Under the pieces are notes generated by a model. That model was not told where the DNA came from. It ran no database searches and saw only the letters and a program-made list of their open reading frames with translations. Source: Viscum album (Eukaryota > Streptophyta > Magnoliopsida > Santalales > Viscaceae). Taken from it: 64,000 nucleotides of DNA. The stretch covers positions 1,366,344,393 through 1,366,408,392 of the forward strand of contig OY728130.1 of the NCBI GenBank assembly GCA_963277665.1, in the 5' to 3' direction. This document shows, in pieces, positions 1 through 11,395 of this stretch (position 1 is its first letter; every line of letters begins with the position of its first letter). A program made the position numbers and the translations under genes.

Positions 1-1604
1 TAACTTAAGCATTATGAACACAATTGTTGGTTTATGATTCTAAGGTTAATCATAATTTCAAAGTCATATACACCCATTTTGAGATTTTATGTAATGGGTG
101 TTTATCAAGATTAAGGATATTTTGAGAGACATTTATGGTAATACAACCCTTTGGGTTTGAGGAGGAATTACCTTTTATGGACATATGATTAAAGGTAGTT
201 GTAACCTTTAGGGTTTATATTATATTTGATGTTAATTTTATTATAGTTTATTGAAATTTTGGAATGTTTCTATTAATATTGTTTTGGGAAAATCGTAGCA
301 TGCAAGTTGGCTAACAACCTATTGCATCCAGAAAGGTTGTTGGTCTTGATTGTGCAACCAAAGGGTGAAAAGGGTATAATTCCATCCACGAGCCCACATG
401 AATGATTATTTCTAGTGGGATATCACAAATAGAGATATTTTTGAGTATGTATATCTATTCATAGTATTTATTCAAGTCAAGGATGATAGGTAAAGAACTA
501 AAAGGATACTACGAACATTATCCATAACAAAAAGGATATGGGAAGACATCACCATGGGTTTTGTCATCAAACTCCCAAAAACATATAATGGTTATAATTT
601 TGCAAGGGTTTTAGTCAATCTGCTTATAAATTCAGCACACTTTATCTCTATTATAAAATATTACTCTTTGGATAATATTTCTAGGATATACGTCAAGGAA
701 GTGCTAAGGGTTTCATGGAGTAAAACATTCTATTGTATTTGATCAGGATCCAAGGTTTACCTCTATGTTCTGGAGTAGTCTTCAGATGGCCCTTGATATG
801 GAGCTAAGTTTCAACAATACATATCATCCCCATATGATGGTATGTTTGAGATTATAATTAAAACCCTATAGGATATACTAAGATATTCTGTTTTTTTAAA
901 AGGTGTTTGGGATCAACACCTTCCTCTTATTGAACTTTTATATGACAATAAATTTCACTTGAGCATTTAGATGGATCCTTATGAAGCCATTAATGGAAAG
1001 ATGTTTATAAATCCAATCTACTAGAATAAAGTTATATAAATAAATATATTTTGACCTGATATAGATAATGAAATAAAAGATAATTCTATGGACATTCAGA
1101 AAATCAAAAGGGTAGCATGAATTCCATAGAAAGGTTAAGTTGATAATAATCGATGCTATCAAAATTTTGAAGTTCGTGAGAAGGAGTTTCTATGAAGTTC
1201 TCCATGGAAGAAATAAGGGAAAAATATACCCTAGGAAGATTGTTCTCTTTGAAAAATTTTATCATATCTGTATAGTAACTTATCATTTGGTGCTTCTACC
1301 AAACCTCTCTCAGGTTCATGATGTGTTCCATTTTTCTATCCTGAGGATGTACATAACTGATCCATCATATGTACCAAACTTAGAGGTTGTCCCACTAATG
1401 CACGATCTTTCTTATGAGGAACAAATGATGGAGAATCTGGATCACATAGAGAAAGTGATATGAAACAAGTACACTCACATAGTCAAAGATTTTTGAAAAA
1501 AAATAAAGCTTGAAGAAGTTATGTGGGAACTTGAGGATGTAATGAGGAAGAAATATCCTTAGTTTCTGGTACCAAAGTGATGAATTTTGAGGAAAGAATT
1601 CATT
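1..1604 (+). pseudogene. Element C: 3' part of a Ty3/gypsy pol gene (RNase H end, integrase, chromodomain-like end)
   Basis: This is the end of a chromovirus polyprotein, broken by many stops and frameshifts. About bases 1-110 resemble the end of RNase H (a decayed version of the 'LK.HE.NY' segment). Bases 554-742 give MGFVIKLPKTYNGYN followed by a stretch close to the integrase 'DRLTKSAHF' region and 'KYYSLD'. Bases 760-840 give a decayed 'FTS.FW.SLQ.AL....N..YHP' integrase segment. Bases 1140-1463 form the longest open piece (107 codons), with the 'LSQVHDVFHFSILR' motif that joins integrase to the chromodomain. Bases 1464-1560 end in a decayed 'W E.E..MR.KYP' chromodomain-like tail. In the family, this protein makes and integrates the element's cDNA. 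The polypurine tract and LTR follow directly, which fixes strand and identity. The 5' half of the element lies outside the window. Confidence 0.88.
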
Positions 1605-1618
1605 TTAAGGGGGTATAA
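1605..1618 (+). other. Polypurine tract of element C
   Basis: TTAAGGGGG, then TATAA, directly precedes the LTR start CGTAACACCC (a decayed TGTAACACCC). This is where plus-strand priming normally occurs and it marks the pol/3' LTR junction. Confidence 0.7.
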
Positions 1619-3205
1619 CGTAACACCCTAAGCTATTATAAAATATATTTTTTCAAATAAATTTAGTATTCTTAATATTTTTCATTACACGCAACACCAA
1701 GTTTATCTTTCACTACACACAACACCTAGTTTAGCTTGTGTTACATGCAACACTAAGTTTAAACGGAACATGTCATACTTTTAAAATATTATTATTTAAT
1801 ATGATAGTTATCACCTAGAAATTGGAATGGTGGGTATGAATAGGATTAACAAAATTTTGAAAATATATGGTTTAAATATGTATATAAAATTAAATCTTTA
1901 GTGACTAGTCAATTATAAATGAAAATAAAAACTGTTTAAAAATAAAAGAGTCCTTTTTCTAGAAAACAATTTTTATTTAAACAAACATGTTTTACATTAA
2001 TAAATTAAAAAAAATAAATTTTTTTGAATGGTTTTAATGATATATATATTTTCAATAAAATTTATAACATTTATATCATGTGATTTTTAGACAATAGATA
2101 TGAATAAATCCCATTTTATGCTTAAAACAGTATTTTTCTAAAAAGCCGTTTTGTCGACTTTGGAACAATTTTTAAATTTTTTTTCCAATTTTAGAAAATT
2201 TATTTTAAAAAATAAAATTTATTTTTAATATAATAATGATAAAATTATCTTATATTGAATTTTTAATAATTTTATAAAAAGATAATTTTTCCGATGAATT
2301 GTGAAAAATACTATTTTTTATTCAGAATTTTCATTTATTTTAAATAATTTGAAAACATAAAAATTATTTTAAGATGATTTCAAAATAAGAATAAGTTCAA
2401 TTATATATCTATTATTACAATTTATTTCATTTTATTCATTTTAATATTTAATTTTGATATAAAAACTATTTAAACTTTGGGAACTTTTCTCTTTGGAAAA
2501 CTGTTTTTTCATCGCATCCACATGACTCTTTTTAAATCAAAATTTTCCAATTATACGAATAGAATTTGGAAAATATAATTCAATATTAGTAATAATAATA
2601 ATTTATATTTTATAATAATTTTAAATAAATTTTTTACCGTTATGAATAGTAAAATACTGAAAAGATAATTACAACGGTTAAGGTGAAAATGAGTTTACCG
2701 GGGGTTAAACTAAAAGGATAAGGGGTAAAATGAAATAGAAAATTGTAAAAATAAAATATTAAGGTGATATAATTACACCAGTATCTAAATTATAATGAGA
2801 TATTATTATGTTAATTTCATAACCTATATCCATATCTTCCTCCATCAAAAGGTATACAAAATCATCATTCATGTGGATGACAAACTACCACCGCATGAAC
2901 TAATGTTATTTTATTTCCACCACCACTTATCTCAATAGGATATAATGATAAATAAAATAATTTCATATTATATAAATGATATTATTATACTTATGACATT
3001 ATTATACCATATATACCTCTTGACATTCCATTCTTTTATAATACGACACTACTACCCATCTGTATGATGAATTACCGCCTCACGAAGCCATGTGATTTGT
3101 TAACACTTTACATGGAAGGTAATAAGGATGCGTTTAATGAAAATATGTGATATATATGAAATAAAATTTATTCTAGAATGGTAATATATTATTTAACTCT
3201 CTTTC
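1619..3205 (+). mobile_element. Element C 3' LTR, segment 1 of 3
   Basis: Starts CGTAACACCCTAAG and follows the element B LTR (15411 on) through shared landmarks: 'ACACGCAACACC', 'GTTATCACCTAG', 'GGGGGTTAAACTA' and the 'GACAAACTACC' stem-loop block near 2865-2905. Compared with the B LTRs, the TATA-box block is missing between about 2760 and 2820, so this copy probably has no promoter. The segment ends at the CTTTC target site taken by element A and resumes at 13398. There is no gene inside; most of it is AT-rich LTR sequence. Confidence 0.8.
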
Positions 3206-3964
3206 TGTAACGTCCCAGATCCAGGTGCCACACAACGGGTGCCCCGAACCCAGTTGGTCACATGACCTCAAGCGCATTTCCCCAAATGCTAGAGGCTACC
3301 GACTAGCAGTGATAGCCTAGGTCTGATAGTGGGGAAACTATGCCCTCATTTTTCAAAGTGTATCACAGCAGAAATATATATAAGCATACAAAAGCAGAAG
3401 CAGTAAACAATACCCAACTAAAATGGATAATAGTACATAAGTAAAAGATAACAACAGTCATATATATATATATATATATTATGATGCATTATGTCTCTAA
3501 GTCTAGAAAAGCATCCAAAACAGGATACACTACAATCTATATTAATCCAATACAAAGTACAAGGATAGCAAATAAAAATAAATCTGCGCAGAAGGAACTC
3601 AACATCATCATAATCCTAAGCTTGGTCCCATGCTCTCCTACTCCTCTACAACAATCAAGTACATGTATAGGGACTCTTTCCCTTATCTACACCTACAAAA
3701 CTATAATTTGTTTTGGGCCAAGACATGACCCAAACAAGGTGTGAGAAATAAGTCCCAGTAGGCAACCACCAAAGGTCTCTTCCCAACTGTCAGTGAAAAT
3801 GTGCAATGATAGTGTGCAGTAATGAAATACAATAAACTAGGTAGTACTAAAAAGTAAATATCTCTACTAATTAGATTTCCATTTTATTAATTATTTATCA
3901 AACCCAAGCTTGTGCTTTAGCTTGGTAGATACAACATAATAAATCACCACAGTGAATATACAAA

Positions 3965-4165
3965 GTGAACATTGTCCACAGACATGCAAATCCTTACCCT
4001 CGGGTAATCAGAATCGAAACCTGCAGGTTACTGCCCACAGACATAATGAATTTTTCCCATAGGCATATGAGGTGTCGCCCAGAGGCACAGAAACTACTTC
4101 CCAAAGGCATGAGAAGAGTTTCCCGTAGGCTAAAAAAACACTTCCCTCAGGATAATAAAGTAACT
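3965..4165. repeat. Short tandem repeats in the element A 3' LTR
   Basis: About six imperfect units of 21-27 bp, each built around CCCAYAGGCATA-like or CCCTCAGG-like cores. They sit at the same place in the other LTR (about 12165-12345), where several cores read CCCACAGG instead of CCCATAGG or CCCAAAGG. Confidence 0.7.
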
Positions 4166-4794
4166 GGGCCAATCCCAACACATAAGAAAGAAATTTATAT
4201 ACAATTCCTCTCAAAGAAATTTACAACATGTTATAGATTTGGCATACCCTCAGGTATCCTGGCCAAATGGCTAAACATGGGGAACTCACCCACGGGGTGC
4301 CCTGGATCCAAGAAATGATCCCAAACAGTAGTTGTAAATATTCATTAAATCACCTATGCAATTCTAAGTATTTTATTAATCAAGGCCTCAACCATATGAC
4401 ACCCCAATCATGGGCCTATAGCACAATGGTACACAAAAACGACATGATATTTGGAATTAAACATCAGACCACCTACCTCGATCTCCATTGATCGATATAC
4501 ATGAACGACGCCTCTGGAATCAACTAAGAATGGTGTAGATCTGGGATAAAAGATTTATCATTCAAATGTAAATAACTTCCCCTTGGGAAATAATTGGTAA
4601 TAAATGCTCAAGGAGAAGGGAGGTCTTACCCTCATGGTTCAAACAAGATCTACAGCGAAAGAAACGGATTCTCGAAATGCGATTGGGAGCTCCTCCAAGC
4701 TCCGGCCTCACCTTCTGAGCTCTGAACGCGTCCACTGCCTCCTCTATTAAATGAGGAGGATACTTCCCATTTTAAGTGAAAAAAAACTACATGG

Positions 4795-5100
4795 AATGTA
4801 CTCTCAAGTACACGGTGTGTAATTGTCGTTTTTTTAACAGTTCCTCTAGCGGCTACTTTCCACCGCCACACTATTCTTCTGTCGTCAGGATTACACGGCG
4901 TGTATTGCTGAATACATGGAATGTATTTTCACTCTACTGGAGGCTACTCCAACCACCTTACTGTTCACCTACCGACTGATTACATGGTGTGTAAATACTA
5001 AGTACACGATGTGTAGTCAGTTTTTACACCCTTCTTCACCGACAGGCCTACACACCCTATGTACTCATCACACATGGCCAAAGTACATGTTGTGTACCCA
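4795..5100. repeat. Quasi-palindrome cluster in the element A 3' LTR
   Basis: Six to eight copies of a 12-14 bp near-palindrome of the form TACACGGTGTGTA, including TACACGGTGTGTAA, TACACGGCGTGTA and TACATGGTGTGTAA. They fall 100-400 bp after the start of the LTR in transcription sense, that is in U3. The partner LTR has the same cluster at about 12980-13290 with better preserved copies. Confidence 0.75.
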
Positions 5101-5203
5101 AAAATTTTGGTATTTTCCCCATTTTCCTTATTTTCTCAAAAACCTTAATGGAAAAAGGGAAAGAAGAAACCCATACCTCAAGAATTAGAACCAAGTTCTT
5201 ACA

Positions 5204-5219
5204 AACTTCCCCCCTTAAA
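5204..5219 (-). other. Polypurine tract of element A
   Basis: The - strand reads CTTTAAGGGGGGAAGTT directly before the LTR start TGTAAGAACTTGG. This is the expected plus-strand primer site and confirms the - orientation. Confidence 0.85.
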
Positions 5220-5640
5220 GAAATTCGTCACTGAATTTACCTTCTAAGGGTGGTGAAGTTAATGCTGGGAACAAATCTGGCCATTGATCATGTACGTCGG
5301 TCTCCCACTCCCAGGTTTTGTCCTCCACTCGGCCATGCTGCCATAGCACCTGTATGAGAGGAACTGACTGACCTCTGAGAACCTTCGTGCTCCTATAAAC
5401 AATAAGAATTAGATGCTCCTCAAAGGATGCATCAGCCTGAATCTCAACCTCCTCAGGTTGAAAAACATGAGACGGGTCTGAGTGATAATGGAACAGTTGA
5501 GATACATAGAAGACGTCATGCATGGACCAATACCTCTGTGGTAACTGCAACTGATTGGCAACCAGCCCGACCCTCTCTAGAATCTCAAATGTCCCTACAT
5601 ACCTCGGTGAATGTTTACCATGTCTCCTAATCTTCCTGTA
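5215..5640 (-). pseudogene. Element A: integrase C-terminal end and chromodomain-like tail
   Basis: The open part, 5215-5550, has 111 codons. It begins QLPQRYWSMHDVFYVSQLFHY, a form of the 'L.P..S.IHDVFHVS.L' linker found at the end of chromovirus integrases. It continues through 'DPSHVFQPEEVEIQADASFEE' to a chromodomain-like segment, 'VLWQHGRVEDKTWEWETD' (family form 'V.W......E.TWE.E'). In chromoviruses this module is thought to direct integration toward particular chromatin. The frame ends next to the polypurine tract, as usual. Upstream bases to 5640 carry the preceding GPF/Y-type region in broken frames. Confidence 0.85.
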
Positions 5641-6530
5641 TCCAAACCTCGGTTAAACACATAAGAAAACTTGATCCCTGACCATGAACTCCAAGGGTCG
5701 TCTGCGACAATCAGTGTAAGATTTCTGATGATACTGTGCAGTATCCATCCACGTCTGTATCAATTGGACCTATTCTGAAGTCTCATGCATGAGGCTTTGG
5801 GTCCAGTAAAGCTGCCTCACCTACCTCCAACCAGCACAAGGGTGATCGGCATGGCCTACCATATAAAGCCTCGTAAGGTGCCATCTCAATAGTTTACTGA
5901 AAGCTATTATTGTAGGCAAACTCGACTAGGGGTATGTGCTTCTCTGAAGATCCCCCAAAGTCTAGGACGAATGCACACAACAAATCCTCAAGCACTTGTA
6001 TCGTACGCTCTGACTGGACATCGGTCTGACGGTGGTAAGCTGTGCTCAGAATTACCTGTGTACCCAGTGCCCTCTGAAAACTCTTCCAGAAACAGGACAT
6101 AAAACTGGTGTCCCGATCTGAAACGATAGAACGAGGGACCCCATGAAGACGTACTACCTCTCAGATATACAACTTCCCAAGCTCGTCAAAACTAAAGGTC
6201 TCCTTGATTTTAAAAAAGTGATCTACCTTTGTAAGTCTATCCACAACAACCCACACGACATTACTACCTCAAGGTGACCTCGAAAACCTGGTCACGAAGT
6301 CCATTGCAACATCATCTCATTTCCACTCTGGAATGGGTAACTGTTTTAACAGCCCATCTAGCCTCTGATGCTCCGCCTTCACCTGCTGACAGGTGGAACA
6401 TCTCGCAACAAAACTAGCTAATTCCTATTTCATACCTGGCCACCAATACTGACGTCTCAAGTCAAGGTACATTTTGGTAACTCCGGGATGCACTTCCCAA
6501 GATGAAGCATGAAATTCCCGCATCAACTCC
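5641..6530 (-). pseudogene. Element A integrase (zinc-binding and catalytic core)
   Basis: Reading the - strand, the zinc-binding module is visible: the two histidines in FHASSWEVHPG and the two cysteines in ARCSTCQQVK, with 'RQYWWPGMK' between. The catalytic core follows: DVAMDFVTR (first Asp), 'VVDRLTKVDHF', VSDRDTSF (second Asp), then the open frame at 5894-6100 with FWKSFQRALGTQ, 'STAYHRQTDVQSERTIQ' (Glu in the usual place) and 'LVEFAYNNSF'. An intact enzyme inserts the cDNA into host DNA. Stop codons interrupt it near 6430, near 6320, near 6160 and after 5894, so it is inactive. Confidence 0.92.
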
Positions 6531-6839
6531 TCACATATATCCTATGGAACCCACACTCGTCCATGGATACACAGCACCTCATCATCGCCTATCGTCTAAC
6601 CAGGAGGGGGGGTCCTCACTGGCCACCAACTCCCATAGAACTAGGTCTTCCGAATCTGATAGTTGTCTCATCCTCAATCTATCAAGGAGGGTAAAATTCA
6701 TAGCTAATGATAAAAGGTAGGTTTTTCCCTGACTATAGTTCACCTCTAAATGCATCTCAGAGAACAAATACATGAGCTTGCACTCACCACTGGCCTCCTA
6801 CACTACCTATAAATGAGTCCTCCTACTCAATGCATCAGC

Positions 6840-7290
6840 AACTGCATTACCTTTACCAGGCATATAGGCAAGCTCGAAGTCGAAGGACTGAAGGTATTCA
6901 ACCCACCTTTACTATCTCAAATTCAAGTCACATTAGGTAAAGATGTATTTTAGACTTTTTTGGTCTGTAAACACCACAAAATATCTCCCAATAGATAATG
7001 TCTCCAACAACATAACGCATGAACAACTGCAGCCAACTCGAGACCATGCGTCGGGTAATTATTCTCATGTGGCCTCAAAATCCGAGACTTATACGCAACT
7101 ACTCGATCACCCTGCATCAACACCACTCCCATACCAATACCTAATGCATAACAATAAACTATATAGACCTTCCCTTACTCTGGAAGTATCAGGACTGGTG
7201 GTAATGTCAACCTTCCCTTCAGCTCCTAAAAGGCTGTTTCGTAAGCTTCTGACCAAACGAACTTCACACCCTTCTTAGTCAAACCTATCA
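6840..7290 (-). pseudogene. Element A RNase H domain
   Basis: The open frame at 6950-7132 reads [19 protein letters not shown], then [20 protein letters not shown] and [10 protein letters not shown]. This is the Ty3/gypsy RNase H signature 'GAVLMQ.G.VIAYASR.L...E.NYPTHDLELAAVV.AL..WRHYL'. In the replication cycle it would remove the RNA strand during cDNA synthesis. The Asp of 'HDLE' is Gly here (HGLE), and the frame is closed downstream, so it is not functional. Confidence 0.9.
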
Positions 7291-8100
7291 GTGGCGCTTC
7301 TAAGTGGGAGAAGTCCTGTATAAACCGAATTTAGTAAACATCTATCCCCAAGACACTTCGTATCTCAAACACATTCTTAGGATGCTTCCAAGAAACTACC
7401 GCTCTCACTTTCTCTGGGTCTAACGCAACTCCTCCCTCTAAGATAATATGACCCAGGAAGTGTATTCGGTCCATCCAAAATTGGCACTTTGAGAGATTAG
7501 CATATATCTGATTCTCTCTCAGTGTACTCAGTATGATATCAAGATGGGTAGCATGGTCATGTCGAGTGTGAGATTACACCAAGATATCATTCACATAGAC
7601 TACCACAAAAGATTCCAGATAAGGGTGGAACACACGATTCACCAGATCCATGAAACATCTAGCACATTCGTGAGTCCGAATGGTATGACCAAGTACTTGT
7701 ATAGACCATATCTACTTTGAAAATATGTAAGCGGTATGTATAATGGTCTAACACGAAGCTGATGATATCTGGATCTCAAGTCAATCTTTGAGAACACTCA
7801 TTCTCCTCGAAGTTGATCAAAAAGATCATCAATACTTGGCAAGAGATATCGGTTCTTGACCGTTAACTGGTTCAGCTTCGGATAATCCACACAAAGTCTG
7901 AGGGTACTGTCTGCCTTCTTAGGAAATAGAATAGGCAAACCCCAATGAGAAGTACTGGTCCAGATGAAACCCTTTGCCTGCAACTCCTCCAACTACCTCT
8001 TGAGCTCCTACAACTCTGGGTAGCCATCCTACAAGAAGGAATGGACACCGGTGCTACTCCTGGCACAAGATCAATAGATAAATCCACCTCTCGCTCTAGA
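7291..8100 (-). pseudogene. Element A reverse transcriptase domain
   Basis: On the - strand the domain opens with 'IDLVPGVAPVSIPSCRM', then [20 protein letters not shown], '[20 protein letters not shown]', '[18 protein letters not shown]' (open frame 7798-7992), and '[15 protein letters not shown]' in another frame. The catalytic box near 7590-7605 reads VYVNDILV instead of the normal YVDD, so one metal-binding Asp is Asn. It is followed by 'KCQFW' and 'FLGHII', the usual RT thumb motifs. Several frameshifts and stops show it is dead. Confidence 0.93.
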
Positions 8101-8179
8101 GGTAAACCTGAAAATTCGTTCTGGAAGACATCCCTGAAACGATCAACTACTGGAGGGAAATTCTTCTAACACATTCCAT

Positions 8180-8700
8180 GGTCATCCAGATATAAACTCA
8201 CAATTTGGGCTGTCACTCCACTTTTCCCACGATGCTCGGGTCCATCTCGGCTCTCCTGGACATTCTATTCGCCCTTGTATAGAAACTCTCCGCCCTCTGG
8301 TGATGTAAAACTCGCCTTGCAACGATAGCAATCCACAAAGGCTCGAAAAGGTACCAACTAGTCCATATCGATAATGACATCGTAGCTCATCATCTCTAAG
8401 ACATAGAGGTCCCACAGAAAGTGACACTCAACATCCTATAGGCGGAACTCCCTACACTGACGCACATCACCCGTTCTAATCCCCAAAGGAGTGTCTAGAG
8501 TCATAACATCAAAAGAAGAATAAACACAGAGCCTGAGTCTCTCCACAACGAGCACAGATATAATGCTATGTGTAGCACCCATATCGAAAAGTACAGAAGA
8601 TAAAACAGAAGATACTAGAATAGTACCTATGACAGTGGAAGGTCTGGGATCTTGCTCCTATTGGTTCTGTTGCACTTCATATGCCTGCCCAGTGTCATGG
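8180..8700 (-). pseudogene. Element A aspartic protease region
   Basis: The - strand near 8560-8640 gives 'GTILVSSVLSSVLFDMGATHSIIS', which matches the retropepsin active site 'VLFDSGATHSFIS'. The Ser after the catalytic Asp is Met (DMG). The open frame at 8182-8427 covers part of the linker toward RT. The protease would normally cut the Gag-Pol precursor. It lies between gag and RT as expected, with stops in between. Confidence 0.8.
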
Positions 8701-9872
8701 CCTTGCGACATAGCCTGGCTACCCTAAGTTGACCTGCCATGTTGTCTCTGAGATCTTGGTGTCTGGATACCATGACCACGGCCACCACCTCAGCCTGAAC
8801 GTCCCAACATATCCCAATTACTTGATTGGTTAGAAGATACTGGCGTTACCACCGCACACAGAGTCTTCACAGAACCCCTCTCACTAGCCATTGGTGGAAA
8901 CGCCCTCAAAAAATGCTGGAGATGACCCATCCTGCCATAATCTCGGCACTCCACTAGGTCACGTGGACACTGAGGTCTCTTATTCCCCTCTCTACCACAC
9001 TGGTAGAACATGACCGGGACACCTGAAGAAGTCTTCTGTCTAGTACTACCACCATGAGTGAAATCCATCTATCTCTTCCTCTTACCGGTAGAAATAGTAC
9101 CATAAACTAGTGTCGAACCACCCTGGCCTGCACCACTAGCTTCCCGCAGGTTCCGCTCAGTAATCAGTGCCTGGTTCATAATAGAATACTCTGTAGGCAA
9201 CCTGAAAAGGTTCACCAGCACTCGGATTTCATATTGAAGACCATCCTCAAAGCATCTATCCCTCAACGTCTCATCACCCACCAGAACAGGTGCAAAATGT
9301 TGTAGCTCGGTGAAGCGGATAAAATAATCCATCACTAACATGGCGCCCTACTGTAGATTCATAAACTCTCGAGCTCAATCTTCCCTCAGTGTCTATCGAA
9401 AGAAAAAGTCATAGAAGACTTCCTGAAAATCTTCCCATGCCATGTCTCGGTGATGCTCAGTCTGGGTGGTAACATCCCACCATCTCTTGGAGCAATCACG
9501 CAGCATGTATGTAGCGATCTTGACCCTCCACCCTGGAGAAATCTCCAGATGCTCAAAAATAGTCTTTATATAACATATCCAAGACTCCGCAAACTATTTT
9601 TCTCCATCCCCTGAAAACATAGCCAGATGCTGCTTCAGAAATATTTGTGTCACCTCTGCCATAGATGTGGCATCTGACGGTGCTCCCCAGAAGGTATTCA
9701 TGAACCGCATGAAGCCTTCACAGAACTACACATTAGTTCCTGTGCCTGGTATAACGGTTGGTGCCACATCTGGCTCTACTGAAGGATACATAGGTAGCCC
9801 ATGGTCTACCATCTCTAGAATATACTCGTTGCCGCTATCTTGGAGAACAAAGCGTGGTATTCTCGGTGGCAT
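8701..9872 (-). pseudogene. Element A gag
   Basis: The likely start is the ATG at 9872 (MPPRIPRFVLQDSGNEY), after the long untranslated leader. The retrotransposon gag domain runs through about 9620-9150: 'WICYIKTIFEHLE', 'KIATYMLRDCSKRWWDV', 'MAWEDFQEVFYDFFF' and 'FTELQHFAPVLVGDETLRDR' (open frame 9069-9341). The C-terminal end (8790-9068) has two nucleic-acid-binding zinc-knuckle remnants, YQCGREGNKRPQCP and ECRDYGRMGHLQHF. Both have lost ligands: the His in the first, and Cys residues in the second. Gag forms the virus-like particle around the RNA. Stops are present near 9360-9400 and 9730, so no full product is made. Confidence 0.9.
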
Positions 9873-11380
9873 GACTCTACAAAGTCAAACACACGCCTTA
9901 GATTAAGATTATCAAGGACCAATAACTAGAAATGTAAGAAGGGAACAGGAGAAATAAAACATTCAAGTTTGACAAAACAAGACTACATGGAATGTATAAT
10001 AACTACATGGTGTGATCTCATAAGCCTTTCACATGGTCATGTACCTCTGCCAAAACTGGTCGTGTAACACCCCAAACATGGTGTGTTGTCCACACTAATG
10101 GCGGGTACTTGATTATTTTCCCCTTCCTGAGTCCTTCAACATGGCCTAGCCACACGGCTCTCCTTTAAACGAGACTACACGGTGTGTTCTGCTTATATTA
10201 CAACTACCCATGTTGTTAGTGACACAGCCGGTTACTCAGTTGACACTACACGGCATGTTACACCTGCAAACATCTTGTACACCACCCTATTTCTCTATCC
10301 ATACAGCTGAGTCCACATAGTCTCTCACTAGTTAATACTGCACGACGTGTCCCACAGGCACACGGTGTGTACAAGGTAGGGTAACACCAACTCATGTTGT
10401 TAGTTACACGGTCAGATTTCCAAGTTAAACTACACGGTGTGTACATCATTGACACGACATGTATCAGTTTAGATTCCTCCGCCCGTGTTGTTAGTTACAC
10501 AGCGGACACAGGGTCAACAAAACACGGTATGTACAATCAGTACACGACATGTTCTTTCAAAGCTTCATTTCCCTGTGTTTCTGCCCACAAAACCTATGAA
10601 ACTGGTAACAACTACACGGCATGTACATACAGTACACGACATGTACTTAAAAATTTTCGTTTCTTCCCGAACAGAAGAGTACAAGGCATTTAGTCAAAAC
10701 TACACGATGTGTATTCTGGGTTTTTCCGGACAGTAAGCCTTTGAAACTACTCCGGAGCCCAGAAAAACACTGAAACCAACACCTAAGTGCCAAATTCTTA
10801 TCGTGAGGTCCCATACTCCCTGCGAATCAAAGATTTTCATCTTATATATGTTACAACAAGGTAAACAAATCAATGATCCCCCAAATTCTAGTCAATGAGG
10901 GCCCATACTCTTCAAGAACCAAAGTTTTGGCGTTCATTCTACAAAACCTTACATAACAATACCCTATAAAAACGTAGGTATTTTATCAAGGAATCTATCA
11001 CTACAACATGCATTTTCTAGCATGATATCTATCACAACAACATGCAATTTCTAATGCACCTACATGGCATGGAAACTATGCATGGCATGTGATTATAACA
11101 TGTGCCTGAATGATGCATGATATGGAATACCCTCATCTCATCGGGTTGCAACTAAATAGAACCCAAATATAAAAATATAACAGAACACCACAAGTGCGTC
11201 ACCCAATGGTGAAAATCAAATGAACTGTAAAATTCCAAAATCAAAAAAATTGCAACACAAGGTAAATTGGATTTTCCCTGTACATGAGTTAGATACTCCC
11301 GGGCATAGCTTATTACCAAGTACCTATTTCGTCCTATCCCTGGCTATAGGCTCTAAATAGTAATTCAAGAGAAAAGAAAC
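9873..11380 (-). other. Element A untranslated leader with a quasi-palindrome array
   Basis: No gene; the stretch lies between primer site and gag. From about 9980 to 10715 at least 14 copies of a 12-14 bp near-palindrome occur, such as TACACGGTGTGTAC (about 10430), TACACGGCATGTAC (about 10614), TACACGACATGTAC (about 10632) and CACGACGTGTCC (about 10340). Short unrelated spacers of 20-90 bp separate them. The part nearest the primer site (10740-11380) has none and looks like ordinary AT-rich leader. Open frames of 65-99 codons at 10258-10736 are produced by the repeats and are not genes. Confidence 0.75.
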
Positions 11381-11392
11381 CCTCTGATACCA
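11381..11392 (-). other. Primer binding site of element A
   Basis: The - strand reads TGGTATCAGAGG three bases inside the 5' LTR. It is complementary to the 3' end of plant initiator tRNA-Met, the usual primer for minus-strand synthesis. Confidence 0.92.
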
Positions 11393-11395
11393 CTT

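Larger units (their letters stand above)
3206..5203 (-). repeat. Element A 3' LTR
   Basis: 1998 bp. On the + strand it begins TGTAACGTCCCAGATCCAGG and ends GTTCTTACA; the same ends occur in the 11396-13392 copy. A 87-codon open frame at 3481-3744 lies wholly inside the LTR and is not conserved in the other copy, so it is not a gene. A TATATAAAT string on the - strand near 4195-4203 recurs in the partner LTR near 12381 and is a possible promoter. Confidence 0.95.

Noticed and set aside
1140..1463. 107-codon frame as a host gene
   Set aside because: It is the integrase/chromodomain linker of element C, in frame with decayed neighbours and followed by a polypurine tract and LTR.
3481..3744. 87-codon frame starting after a (TA)n run
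   Set aside because: It lies inside the element A LTR and the frame is broken in the partner LTR.
9980..10715. Spaced near-identical short palindromes resembling a CRISPR array
   Set aside because: Repeats are only 12-14 bp and imperfect, spacers are of uneven length, no cas genes are present, and the sequence is a plant retrotransposon leader.
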